Of a DNA stretch of 10,014 bases, positions 1 through 6,404 are shown one piece after another. The notes below the pieces were generated by a model. That model worked only from the letters and a program-made list of their open reading frames with translations. It was not told where the DNA came from and did no database searches. Source of the stretch: an uncultured Eggerthellaceae bacterium (GTDB taxonomy: Bacteria > Actinomycetota > Coriobacteriia > Coriobacteriales > Eggerthellaceae); NCBI GenBank assembly GCA_910589135.1, contig CAJUSL010000058.1:1-10014 (forward strand), given 5' to 3'. How positions within the stretch are numbered: the first letter of the stretch is position 1; each line of letters starts with the position of its first letter. A program made the translations under genes and the position numbers.

Positions 1-1022
1 ACTTCGCCTACGCCATCCACACCGAGGTGGGCAACCACTGCGTGGGCGCGAAGGTCAACGGCGCCATCGTCCCGCTTACCTACGAGCTGAAGATCGGCGA
101 CCGCGTGGAGGTGCTCACGTCCAAGAACGCCTCCCCTTCGCGTGACTGGCTCTCCATCGTGAAGACGCCTTCGGCGCGCAACAAGATACGCAGCTACTTC
201 TCGAAGCAGACGCGCTCCACCGACCTGGCCGACGGCCACGACATCCTCATGCGCGAGATGCGCAAGCACGGCGTGGGGCTGTCCAGCGCGCGTTCGGCCC
301 GCGCGCTGAAGATCGTCGCGGAGGCCATGGGCTTCAACGACGCCGACGACATGTTCGTGCAGCTGGCCCGCGGCAAGGAAAGCGCGCAGCACATCGCCAA
401 CCGCATGCTGAAGATCCTGGTCGACCGCGCCACCGAGGAGTCGGAGAAGCCGCGCGTGGGCGCCGGCGCCGGCTCGACCGGCATCATGCCGCCCATGATC
501 ACCAGCGTGAAGCGTCCCAAGAAGCACGAGGCGCATTCCAGCAACGGCGTGGTGGTGAAGGGCCTCGACGACATCCTGGTGCGCCTGTCGAGGTGCTGCA
601 ACCCCGTCAATCCGGTGCCGGGGGATGCCATCGTCGGGTTCGTCACGCGCGGGCGCGGCGTCAGCGTGCATCGGGCCGACTGCCCCAACGCGGCCGACCT
701 GAAGAAGGACCCGAACCGCATCATCGACGTGCAGTGGGAGGGGGACCTGTCGGCGGCGTCGCTGTACAAGGTCGAGATCCACATCGAGGCGCTCGACCGC
801 ATCAACCTGCTGCTGGACGTCACGCGCATCTTCTCGGAATGCGGCGCCAACGTGCTGTCGTGCTCGTCGAACACGCACCGCGACGGGGTGGTGGAGATGC
901 GCTTTCTGTTCGAGGTGAACGAGATCAAGAAGATCGACTACGTCATCAACAACCTGCTCGCGCTCGACGGCGTCTTCGACGCGCGGCGCATGCTCCCCGG
1001 CGAGTCGATGCGCAAGCGCTAG
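1..1022 (+). CDS. rel: RelA/SpoT family (p)ppGpp synthetase/hydrolase, C-terminal part (5' truncated by window)
   Basis: The frame is open from base 3, and bases 1-2 end a codon begun outside the window. The 339 visible residues are the regulatory half of a long RelA/SpoT enzyme, which makes and/or degrades the stringent-response alarmone (p)ppGpp in the cytosol. In order there are the end of a TGS domain (residues 1 to about 37, opening FAYAIHTEVGNHCVGAKVNG), a helical domain (about 38-150), a charged linker, a zinc-finger/RIS domain with C198, C199, H223 and C227 (ending VSVHRADCPN), and a C-terminal ACT domain (about 255-335). The hydrolase and synthetase domains lie upstream, so mono- or bifunctionality cannot be judged here. 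The zinc-finger loop reads CCNPVNPVPGD where the family usually has CCNPVPGD, a three-residue duplication. The stop is TAG at 1020-1022. The hydrolase gene 61 bp downstream may be co-transcribed. Family assignment is very secure. Confidence 0.96.
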   Translation, partial: FAYAIHTEVGNHCVGAKVNGAIVPLTYELKIGDRVEVLTSKNASPSRDWLSIVKTPSARNKIRSYFSKQTRSTDLADGHDILMREMRKHGVGLSSARSARALKIVAEAMGFNDADDMFVQLARGKESAQHIANRMLKILVDRATEESEKPRVGAGAGSTGIMPPMITSVKRPKKHEAHSSNGVVVKGLDDILVRLSRCCNPVNPVPGDAIVGFVTRGRGVSVHRADCPNAADLKKDPNRIIDVQWEGDLSAASLYKVEIHIEALDRINLLLDVTRIFSECGANVLSCSSNTHRDGVVEMRFLFEVNEIKKIDYVINNLLALDGVFDARRMLPGESMRKR

Positions 1023-1083
1023 CCCGAGGGCTTCGTGCCAGCGTGCCGTCGGGGCCCTCCGGCGGCCATTCAAAGGAGGCATC

Positions 1084-1764
1084 ATGTCCATTCAAGAAGT
1101 GAAGGTCGACGGGCTCTGCGTCGACGTCAGGTTCCTGGTGATGGGGCCGCTTCGGAACAACGTCTACCTTGTCTCCGACGGCAGCGCCGCCATGGTGGTC
1201 GACCCGAGCGGGCACGCCGACGTCATCATGGACCGCCTGGAAGGCGCCAAGGTGGAGGCCATCGTGCTCACGCACTCGCACTGGGACCACACCGGGGCCG
1301 CGGCCGAGCTGCGCGAGCTCGCCGGCGCGCCGGTGATCGCGTCGGCCGAGGACGCGCCCTACGTCGAGGACCCGCGCGAGGGCGACACCTCGCACGTGGG
1401 GAACCCGTGCAAGGTCGACCGCACCGTCGCCAGCGGCGACATCGTGCAGGTCGGCGGCATGCAGTGGAAGGTCCTCGAGACCCCGGGGCATTCGTCGGGG
1501 TCCATCTGCCTGTTCTGCATCCCGCAGTTCGGAAACCATCCGGAGGGCTGTCCGGTGCTTCTCTCGGGCGACACGCTGTTCGCGGGGACGACCGGGCGCA
1601 CCGACTTCGAGCGCGGGTCGGAGGCGGACATGGCCGCCTCGATGAAGCGCCTGGCGATGCTTCCCGACGACACGGTCGTGCTGCCGGGCCATAACGCGCT
1701 CACTACCATCGGCGCCGAGCGCAGCACGTTCGCCCGCTTCGGCTGGGAGCCCGACGGGCATTAA
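1084..1764 (+). CDS. Metallo-beta-lactamase-fold hydrolase, glyoxalase II-like (YcbL/GloB type)
   Basis: A 226-residue soluble protein of the metallo-beta-lactamase superfamily. The metal ligands are all visible: THSHWDH (H64, H66, D68, H69), TPGHSSGS (H136), SGDTLF (D163) and PGHN (H203). This is the full binuclear metal site of glyoxalase II-like thioesterases. The protein lacks the long C-terminal substrate domain of classical GloB and is close to the size of the small YcbL-like hydrolases. The substrate cannot be read from sequence; a thioester such as a hydroxyacyl-thiol adduct is the family expectation. The ATG is set by an excellent ribosome binding site, AAAGGAGG at 1072-1079, with a short 4-nt spacer. 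It lies 61 bp after rel on the same strand with no terminator seen between them, so an operon is likely. A small MBL hydrolase near rel is a recurrent arrangement in Gram-positive bacteria. Confidence 0.9.
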   Translation: MSIQEVKVDGLCVDVRFLVMGPLRNNVYLVSDGSAAMVVDPSGHADVIMDRLEGAKVEAIVLTHSHWDHTGAAAELRELAGAPVIASAEDAPYVEDPREGDTSHVGNPCKVDRTVASGDIVQVGGMQWKVLETPGHSSGSICLFCIPQFGNHPEGCPVLLSGDTLFAGTTGRTDFERGSEADMAASMKRLAMLPDDTVVLPGHNALTTIGAERSTFARFGWEPDGH

Positions 1765-1765
1765 G

Positions 1766-1784
1766 GCGCAGGAGGGGCCTGCGC
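1766..1784. terminator. GC-rich hairpin between convergent genes, possible terminator without U-tract
   Basis: GCGCAGG (1766-1772) and CCTGCGC (1778-1784) are a perfect 7-bp inverted repeat around a 5-nt loop. It lies directly after the hydrolase stop codon and in the convergent gap to folD. There is no T-run on either side, so termination is inferred from position and stem strength only. Nothing else is evident in this 54-bp gap. Confidence 0.4.
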
Positions 1785-1818
1785 AACGGAACAACCCTCG
1801 TCGCCTTCCGGCGCGCCG

Positions 1819-2673
1819 TCAGGCGAGCGAGCGCTCGGCGGCTTCGACGACGTGGCTGGCGAGCACCGCGCAGGTCACCGAACCCACGCCTCCGGGCACG
1901 GGCGTGACCGCCTCGACGACGGGCTCGACCACATCGAAGTCGACGTCGCCCACCAGGCGCTGCCGGCTTTCGTCCCAGTTGATCCCCACGTCGACGACGA
2001 CCTGGCCCGCATGGGCCTCCTTCTCGCCGAACACGCCTGCCGATCCGGCCGCCACCACCACGACGTCGGCGTCCCTGCACGCTTTCGGCAGGTCGCGCGT
2101 GCGCGTGTGGCACATGGTCACGGTGGCGTTCTCGGCCAGAAGCATCATGGAAACGGGGCGGCCTATCACGAGCGAGCGTCCGACCACCGCGACGTTCGCG
2201 CCTTCGAGGCCGTGCCCGTAGTGCGCAAGCAGCGCGACGCACGCCTCGGCGGTGCAGGGCGGAAAGCCTACCGGCTCGCCCGCGAACACCCCGTACAGCG
2301 ACCCGGGCGTGACGCCGTCGACGTCCTTCGCCGGGTCGAGAAGGGCGCACGCGGCCGCCTCGTCGAAGGTGCCGGGCAGCGGACGGAACAAGAGGCAGCC
2401 GTGGACGGACGCGTCCGCGTTCACGGCCTCGATGGCCTGCATGAGCCCGGACTGCGGCGCGTCTTCGGGGATGACCGTCTTTTCGACCTTCAGGCCCAGC
2501 GCCGCGAAGCGCTTCTCGATGCTGCGCTCGTAGGCGAGGTCGTCCTCCCGCGCCCCCACCCTAACGATGGCCAGCGCGGGCGCGATCCCGGCGGACGCCA
2601 GCGCCTCGACGCGCGGCGCAAGCCGCCCGCAGATGGCGTCGGCGACGGGCCTTCCCTTGAGGATCTTCGCCAT
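1819..2673 (-). CDS. folD: Methylene-tetrahydrofolate dehydrogenase, FolD family, with altered cyclohydrolase site
   Basis: 284 residues, the normal FolD length. FolD proteins oxidise 5,10-methylene-THF to methenyl-THF with NAD(P)+ and usually also hydrolyse methenyl-THF to 10-formyl-THF. The dinucleotide-binding signature VVGRSLVIGRP (residues 163-173), the PCT element (139-141), KDVDG (116-120) and TPVPGGVGSVT (257-267) are all present, so the fold and dehydrogenase part look intact. The cyclohydrolase site does not. Y48 is kept, but the Lys four residues later (K54 in E. coli, K56 in human) is I52, and the Gln of the usual VQLPL motif is F96 in LLFRPLP. The catalytic-site Asp (D119) remains. 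The start ATG overlaps the fchA stop by one base (TGATG) and has AGGAGGG at 2678-2684, 4 nt away, so the two are translationally coupled. I infer a mainly dehydrogenase-only enzyme working with FchA. Confidence 0.93.
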   Translation of the reverse strand: MAKILKGRPVADAICGRLAPRVEALASAGIAPALAIVRVGAREDDLAYERSIEKRFAALGLKVEKTVIPEDAPQSGLMQAIEAVNADASVHGCLLFRPLPGTFDEAAACALLDPAKDVDGVTPGSLYGVFAGEPVGFPPCTAEACVALLAHYGHGLEGANVAVVGRSLVIGRPVSMMLLAENATVTMCHTRTRDLPKACRDADVVVVAAGSAGVFGEKEAHAGQVVVDVGINWDESRQRLVGDVDFDVVEPVVEAVTPVPGGVGSVTCAVLASHVVEAAERSLA

Positions 2674-3302
2674 CACGCCCTCCTGATTTTGCCTGCAGCC
2701 GCCTCGGCGACGGCGGCGAGGCGGGGCAGGTGCTCGGCCAGCATGGCGTCGCATTCGGCGTCGACGCCGTCGGCGTACGCCGCGTCCGCGAGCGCGGCCG
2801 TGTTCACGAACACGTTCATGGCGGCCGACTCGAGCGCGCCGCGGCAGAGCGCAGCGGCGCAGCCCACGTCGGACGCCAGCATGGCGCTGCCCTTTTCCAG
2901 GAGCTCCTCCAGAAGGCCCGCGGCCTCGCAGCACTGGCGCATGACCTCGAGCGGGCACGCGATCGCGCCCTTGGTTGCCGCCTGCAGCGCCTCGCCGCGG
3001 GAGGGGTCGTCCTTCGGGATGCCATACGCGCGCGCGAGCGGCAAAAACGCCTCCGCGTCCTCGTCCATGAGCTGCACCAGGCGCACGCGGATGGCCTGCG
3101 CCTTTGCGTTGATGCGCTCGATGTCGCCTTCGAAGCGGGCGTACTTCTCCTTGCCGGCCGTGAAGTTGCCGACCATCTGCGCCAGTGCGGCGCCCATCGC
3201 CGCGGCGTAGGCGGCCGCGGCGCCTCCTCCGGGCACGCTGGTGCGCGACGCGAGCTCCTCGGCGAATCGCGCGCACGGCATGCCTGCGTATTCGTTGTTC
3301 AT
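2673..3302 (-). CDS. fchA: FchA: formimidoyl-THF cyclodeaminase / methenyl-THF cyclohydrolase family
   Basis: A 209-residue, alanine-rich, all-helical protein of the FTCD_C family, which is the C-terminal cyclodeaminase domain of formiminotransferase-cyclodeaminase found as a free protein. The N-terminal glycine-rich signature RTSVPGGGAAAAYAAAMG (residues 20-37, PGGG at 24-27) is typical. Members either release ammonia from 5-formimino-THF, as in histidine or purine breakdown, or act as methenyl-THF cyclohydrolase, as in several clostridia. The immediate overlap with folD, whose own cyclohydrolase site is damaged, favours the cyclohydrolase role; this is inference. No formiminotransferase or histidine-degradation gene lies in the window. 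The start is the ATG at 3302-3300, with AAAGG (3315-3311) 8 nt upstream. fchA is the first gene of the two-gene minus-strand operon. Confidence 0.9.
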   Translation of the reverse strand: MNNEYAGMPCARFAEELASRTSVPGGGAAAAYAAAMGAALAQMVGNFTAGKEKYARFEGDIERINAKAQAIRVRLVQLMDEDAEAFLPLARAYGIPKDDPSRGEALQAATKGAIACPLEVMRQCCEAAGLLEELLEKGSAMLASDVGCAAALCRGALESAAMNVFVNTAALADAAYADGVDAECDAMLAEHLPRLAAVAEAAAGKIRRA

Positions 3303-3348
3303 CGGCGTTGCCTTTCGTCCATGCGTGACGGAAACACGCTTTGGCACT

Positions 3349-3354
3349 ATCCTA
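3349..3354 (-). promoter_or_regulatory. Possible -10 element for fchA-folD
   Basis: Read on the minus strand, TAGGAT matches the TATAAT consensus at four positions and lies about 47 nt upstream of the fchA start, inside the divergent intergenic region. No convincing -35 was found at the expected distance. This is weak evidence, offered because fchA needs a promoter here. Confidence 0.22.
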
Positions 3355-3412
3355 GCCCAACGCGCCTCCGTTTTTGCGTGCAGGCGCGGCCGTTCTGCGT
3401 CCCGTCGAAGCT

Positions 3413-3429
3413 GTTTACATGACGTAAAC
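3413..3429. promoter_or_regulatory. Palindromic operator candidate GTTTAC-N5-GTAAAC
   Basis: GTTTACATGACGTAAAC is a perfect 6+6-bp inverted repeat with a 5-bp spacer, and it is notably AT-richer than its surroundings. It sits in the 202-bp divergent region, 38 bp upstream of the proposed pit -10 hexamer and about 110 bp from the fchA start. The symmetry suits a dimeric helix-turn-helix regulator. It does not look like the direct-repeat PhoB/PhoP boxes I know, so the regulator is unknown. The rest of the 3303-3504 gap holds only the two promoter candidates. Confidence 0.45.
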
Positions 3430-3463
3430 CATGCGCGGCTGCAATCAACGCCGCGGCCAAGTC

Positions 3464-3472
3464 TGCTATCAT
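3464..3472 (+). promoter_or_regulatory. Extended -10 promoter for pit
   Basis: TGCTATCAT is a textbook extended -10 (TGn followed by a hexamer matching TATAAT at five of six positions). The -35 region around 3444-3449 is poor, as is common with extended -10 promoters. Predicted transcription would start near 3479, giving a leader of roughly 25 nt that contains the pit ribosome binding site. Confidence 0.5.
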
Positions 3473-3504
3473 TTTCGCGTCGAATCCAGAAGGAAAGGCC
3501 GCAG

Positions 3505-4560
3505 GTGACCATCAGTTTCGCCGACTTCGTCGGGCAGTTCGCGAGCAACCCCATGCTTTGCATCGTCGCGTTGCTGGTCATTGGCGCAATCATCGTGAAC
3601 GGAGCGACGGACGCCCCCAACGCCATCACGACGGCGGTGTCCACCCGGGCGATGAGGCCGCGCGTCGCCATCGTCATGGCGGCCGTCTGCAACTTCTTCG
3701 GCCTGCTGGTCATCTCGCTCGTGTCGTCCGCCGTCGCGCACACCATCTTCACCATGGTCGACTTCGGAGGCGATTCCCACGCGGCGCTGATCGCCGTCAT
3801 GGCGGCCATGGTCGCCATCATCGTGTGGGGCGCCGTCGCCTGGTACTTCGGCATCCCCACCTCGCAGTCGCATTCCCTCATCGCCGGCCTGACCGGCGCG
3901 GCCATCGCGCTCATGGGCAGCTTCGACGCCATCAACTGGAGCGAATGGGTGAAGGTCATCTACGGCATCCTCCTGTCCACGCTGATGGGGTTCGCCCTGG
4001 GCTGGGCGTTCTTCCAGCTGATAAAGCGGCTGTTCGCCAACGCCAACCGCCAGCGCGCCAACGCCTTCTTCAAGTGGGCCCAGGTGCTTTCGGGCGCCGG
4101 CGTCGCCTTCATGCACGGCGCCCAGGACGGCCAGAAGTTCATGTCCATCTTCATCCTGGCGGTCATGATGGCCTCGGGGCTGGGAAGCCAGGCGGAATCG
4201 ATGGTGCTGCCCGTGTGGCTGATGCTGGTCTGCGCCCTGTCCATGGGCCTCGGCACCGCGGTGGGCGGCGAGCGCATCATCAAGAACGTCGGCATGGACA
4301 TGGTGAAGCTCGAGCCGTTCCAGGGCTTCGCCGCCAGCATGTCCACCTTCGTCAGCCTGATGGTCGCCACGTTCGGCGGCCTGCCCGTCTCCACCACGCA
4401 CACGAGCGCCACCGCCATCATGGGCGTCGGCGCGGCCAAGAACCCGAAGGGCGTCAAGTGGTCCATCGCCATCGACATGGTGAAGACCTGGGTTCTCACG
4501 TTTCCCGGATGCGGCGTCATGGGCTTCGCCTTCGCGAAGCTGTTCCTGCTCGTCTTCTAG
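3505..4560 (+). CDS. pit: Pit-family inorganic phosphate transporter
   Basis: A 351-residue integral membrane protein of the PiT family, which imports phosphate as a cation symporter. About nine hydrophobic segments can be seen, for example around MLCIVALLVIGAIIVNG, VAIVMAAVCNFFGLLVISLV, AALIAVMAAMVAIIVWG and WLMLVCALSMGLGTAVGG. The N-terminal signature is NGATDAPNAITTAVSTRAM, a variant of the usual GANDxxNA. The C-terminal repeat carries FMHGAQDGQKF and GGLPVSTTHTSATAIMGVG, which is characteristic. The start is GTG at 3505, chosen because AGGAAAGG (3491-3498) lies 6 nt upstream and because it keeps the first membrane segment complete; the next in-frame ATG (3553) would cut into that segment. 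The DUF47 gene follows 88 bp downstream on the same strand, a standard pairing for Pit transporters. Co-cation and affinity cannot be told from sequence. Confidence 0.94.
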   Translation: MTISFADFVGQFASNPMLCIVALLVIGAIIVNGATDAPNAITTAVSTRAMRPRVAIVMAAVCNFFGLLVISLVSSAVAHTIFTMVDFGGDSHAALIAVMAAMVAIIVWGAVAWYFGIPTSQSHSLIAGLTGAAIALMGSFDAINWSEWVKVIYGILLSTLMGFALGWAFFQLIKRLFANANRQRANAFFKWAQVLSGAGVAFMHGAQDGQKFMSIFILAVMMASGLGSQAESMVLPVWLMLVCALSMGLGTAVGGERIIKNVGMDMVKLEPFQGFAASMSTFVSLMVATFGGLPVSTTHTSATAIMGVGAAKNPKGVKWSIAIDMVKTWVLTFPGCGVMGFAFAKLFLLVF

Positions 4561-4601
4561 CGGAGGCGCGCCGAAAGCGAGCGTCCCCCGACGCGCAGGT
4601 C

Positions 4602-4610
4602 TGCTAACCT
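4602..4610 (+). promoter_or_regulatory. Possible extended -10 promoter for the DUF47 gene
   Basis: TGCTAACCT lies 38 nt upstream of the DUF47 start and shares the string GTCTGCTA with the pit promoter (GTCTGCTATCAT at 3461-3472, GTCTGCTAACCT at 4599-4610). The hexamer is a poor TATAAT match, and a neighbouring TAACAT (4613-4618) could serve instead. If real, it would let the partner be made independently of pit. Confidence 0.3.
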
Positions 4611-4648
4611 TGTAACATCGAACAAAATCGGGAGGACGGTGCTTCGAC

Positions 4649-5278
4649 ATGGCGAAGAAGAGCAAGTACAACTACTTCAAAGGATTCGAGAAGCTCACCG
4701 GGCTGGCGGTCAAGGAGTCCGAGCTGCTCATCGAGTCGCTCGAGACGTTCGAGCACGCAAGCCGCCTTTCCGAGCCGATGGAGCGCATGCACGCCTTCGA
4801 GAACGCGGGCGACGACATCAACCACGACGTCTTCGAGAGCGCCGCGACCGACTTCATGCCCCCGTTCGACCGCGAGGACATCGTGCAGCTCGCGCAGGCC
4901 CTCGACGACGTGCTCGACTACATCGACGACGTGCTGGGCCACATGCAGGTCTACGCGATCCGCACGGTTCCCGAGAATGCGATGAAGTTCGCGCACCTCA
5001 TCAAGAAGTCGTGCAGCACACTCAACGACGCCATGGAGGCGTTCCACAGCTTCAAGAAGAACAAGAAGTTCCGCAACCTGCTGGTCGACCTGAACTCCTA
5101 CGAGGAGGAGGCGGACGCGCTGTACAAGGAGGCCATGCTGCACCTCCACACGGTGGACAATTCCGACGTGATGCACGTGCTGGTGTGGTCGCGCATCTAC
5201 GAGCGCATGGAGAAGTGCTGCGACGCCACCGAGCACGCGGCCGACATCTGCAGCACCATCATGCTGAAGAACATGTAA
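4649..5278 (+). CDS. DUF47 (PhoU-like) phosphate transport regulator, partner of Pit
   Basis: A 209-residue soluble, helical protein of the DUF47/PhoU-like family. It has no signal peptide or membrane segment and is rich in acidic residues. Asp/Glu clusters such as ALDDVLDYIDDVLGHM and SYEEEADALYKEAM resemble the metal-cluster motifs of PhoU. Family members sit beside Pit transporters and are thought to modulate or couple phosphate uptake; the mechanism is poorly known. The ATG at 4649 is the only reasonable start, since the family N-terminus (MAKKSKYNYFKGF) begins there. Its ribosome binding site GGGAGGA (4630-4636) lies about 12 nt away, a longer spacing than for its neighbours. It follows pit by 88 bp and may have its own promoter. 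A strong terminator hairpin begins 2 nt after the stop. Confidence 0.9.
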   Translation: MAKKSKYNYFKGFEKLTGLAVKESELLIESLETFEHASRLSEPMERMHAFENAGDDINHDVFESAATDFMPPFDREDIVQLAQALDDVLDYIDDVLGHMQVYAIRTVPENAMKFAHLIKKSCSTLNDAMEAFHSFKKNKKFRNLLVDLNSYEEEADALYKEAMLHLHTVDNSDVMHVLVWSRIYERMEKCCDATEHAADICSTIMLKNM

Positions 5279-5279
5279 C

Positions 5280-5304
5280 GCCTTTGCCCCTGAGGGGCAA
5301 AGGC
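5280..5304. terminator. Strong bidirectional terminator hairpin
   Basis: GCCTTTGCCCC (5280-5290) and GGGGCAAAGGC (5294-5304) form a perfect 11-bp stem with a TGA loop. It fills nearly all of the 29-bp gap between the convergent DUF47 and phospholipase C-like genes, so it can serve both. No clean T-run follows on either strand (CCCCCTATA on the plus side), but stem length and position make termination the best reading. Confidence 0.75.
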
Positions 5305-5307
5305 CCC

Positions 5308-6264
5308 CTATACCTCCTCGACCTTGACGATGCGTGCCACGACGGGCACGCCGTTGAAGTCGAGCCCGTCGGCGAGGTTTCCCAGCTCGCGGGCCGACAT
5401 CGTCCAAAACCTGGGCACGGCCGCCTTCGCTTCCGACAGCGCGCTGTCGTAGAGCTGCCAGAACGACTCGGTGCGCACCTCCAGCGTGCCCGGGTCGGTC
5501 CACGCGGCGCCCTCCCGGTTGTCGAAGGGCGACTCGAACAGCAGCCCGCTGCGGTGCGACATGGCGTGCAGCATGGAGTGCCGGCGGAACAGCCGCTCGG
5601 CGCGCCCCAGCAGCTCGCGCTTCACGCCGGTGGGGGAGTTGATCGCCCACAGGGCCGCGCGGTATGCGCGCACGCTCTTGGCGAACGCGTCGTCGGGGAT
5701 GCTTCGCGACAGGGCGCCGCGCACGGCGTCGGCGGAAAGCAGCGACAGGTCGCGCAAGGTGCCCTCCGAGCCCCTCAGCGTCTTGCGCGCAGGGTCGAAC
5801 TCGCTCACGGCGGTTCCGGCCTTGCGGCTGAGCACCAGCACGTCGAGCTCGCTTTCGATCTCGGCGTGCACCTCGCGGCCGTCGCGTTCGTCGAGCCCGT
5901 CCACCCCGGCTTCGCACGCAGCCTTCTGCTGCGCGTACACGAAGGGGTGCACCCGCGAGTCGAGCAGGTAGTGGCACAGCATTCCCAGCACGTAGGCGCG
6001 CCCCGTCGCGCGGGCGCCTGCCGCCATCCTGTCGGCGGCGGCGCGGTAGGCGCCCAGCAACGCGACGGGATCGCTGCGGTGCATGGCCGACCCGACGCCC
6101 ACCGCGCGCACGAGGGTGGGCCGCACCTGGCCGAAGAAGAACACGTCGGGGCCCTGGTTGCCCAGAAGGAAGGCGTCGCATTCCTCGCGCGAGTCGCCGA
6201 TGAAGGTGTGCAGGGCGTTGTAGACCTCGCGCCCGAACTGGTCATGCGAGATGATTGCAGGCAT
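5308..6264 (-). CDS. Zinc-dependent phospholipase C-like protein (S1/P1-PLC fold), no signal peptide
   Basis: A 318-residue protein whose N-terminal ~145 residues match the zinc-dependent phospholipase C domain. Likely metal ligands are H7 (ISHDQFGREV), D40 (GNQGPDVFFF), H62, H98 and D102 (GMLCHYLLDSRVHPFV), H106, H133 and E137 (HAEIESELD). The remainder is helical with no recognised domain. Secreted clostridial PLCs begin with an export signal. This protein has none and starts directly at the metal-binding segment, so it is probably cytosolic and its true substrate is unknown; calling it a toxin or lipase would be unsafe. The start ATG at 6264 has a strong AAGGAGG (6277-6271) with a 6-nt spacer; an ATG five bases upstream is out of frame. 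It is monocistronic, convergent with DUF47 and divergent from lysC, so the context gives no functional hint. Confidence 0.85.
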   Translation of the reverse strand: MPAIISHDQFGREVYNALHTFIGDSREECDAFLLGNQGPDVFFFGQVRPTLVRAVGVGSAMHRSDPVALLGAYRAAADRMAAGARATGRAYVLGMLCHYLLDSRVHPFVYAQQKAACEAGVDGLDERDGREVHAEIESELDVLVLSRKAGTAVSEFDPARKTLRGSEGTLRDLSLLSADAVRGALSRSIPDDAFAKSVRAYRAALWAINSPTGVKRELLGRAERLFRRHSMLHAMSHRSGLLFESPFDNREGAAWTDPGTLEVRTESFWQLYDSALSEAKAAVPRFWTMSARELGNLADGLDFNGVPVVARIVKVEEV

Positions 6265-6304
6265 GGCATGCCTCCTTGACCGCGTGCATCGTCAGGTTGC
6301 GGAC

Positions 6305-6310
6305 ATTATA
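6305..6310 (-). promoter_or_regulatory. -10 element for the phospholipase C-like gene
   Basis: On the minus strand this is a perfect TATAAT, 40 nt upstream of the start codon. That would put the transcript start near 6298 and give a leader of about 34 nt containing the AAGGAGG. The -35 region (around 6327-6334) has no good TTGACA match. Confidence 0.5.
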
Positions 6311-6365
6311 CGTTCCGCCATCCGCCTGGTCGTTCGGCGGGGTCATCTCTTCACAAACTAATCTT

Positions 6366-6374
6366 TGATATAGT
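6366..6374 (+). promoter_or_regulatory. Extended -10 promoter for lysC-asd
   Basis: TGATATAGT is an extended -10 (TGn plus TATAGT, five of six matches), in a locally AT-rich stretch. TTCACA (6350-6355) resembles a -35 but is only 13 bp away, so it may not function as one. Transcription is expected from about 6381, giving a leader of roughly 65 nt. Confidence 0.55.
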
Positions 6375-6384
6375 GGTCACATCT

Positions 6385-6404
6385 GCGCGGATTCGGTTCC
6401 GCGC
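6385..6404 (+). other. Hairpin at the 5' end of the lysC leader
   Basis: GCGCGGA (6385-6391) and TCCGCGC (6398-6404) pair perfectly over 7 bp around a TTCGGT loop, within a few bases of the predicted transcript start. It is far too small to be a lysine riboswitch. It could protect the mRNA 5' end; no leader peptide or attenuator was recognised. Confidence 0.45.

Noticed and set aside
1809..1818. Palindrome CGGCGCGCCG near the folD 3' end
   Set aside because: A short self-complementary GC string of this kind is expected by chance in such GC-rich DNA, and it has no useful position or flanking T-run.
1819..3276. Long minus-strand reading frame spanning both folD and most of fchA in one frame
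   Set aside because: Only its C-terminal 284 residues are FolD. The upstream portion is an out-of-frame, Arg/Gly-rich reading of fchA, whose true frame ends in a TGA overlapping the folD ATG. This is coupling, not a gene fusion.
3241..3504. Upstream extension of the pit reading frame into the intergenic region
   Set aside because: It would overlap divergent fchA, lacks a ribosome binding site and adds Arg-rich residues unlike any PiT N-terminus. GTG 3505 has a proper ribosome binding site.
3639..3655. Variant TDAPNA in place of NDxxNA in the Pit signature region (about 3603-3625) as a broken transporter
   Set aside because: TDAPNA-type signatures are, as far as I recall, common in a subfamily of bacterial Pit proteins, and the rest of the protein is intact.
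4604..6279. Long open frames on both strands over the DUF47 and PLC-like genes
   Set aside because: They have low-complexity Arg/Gly/His/Ala composition and run through the terminator hairpin. Third-position G/C bias supports only the two annotated genes.
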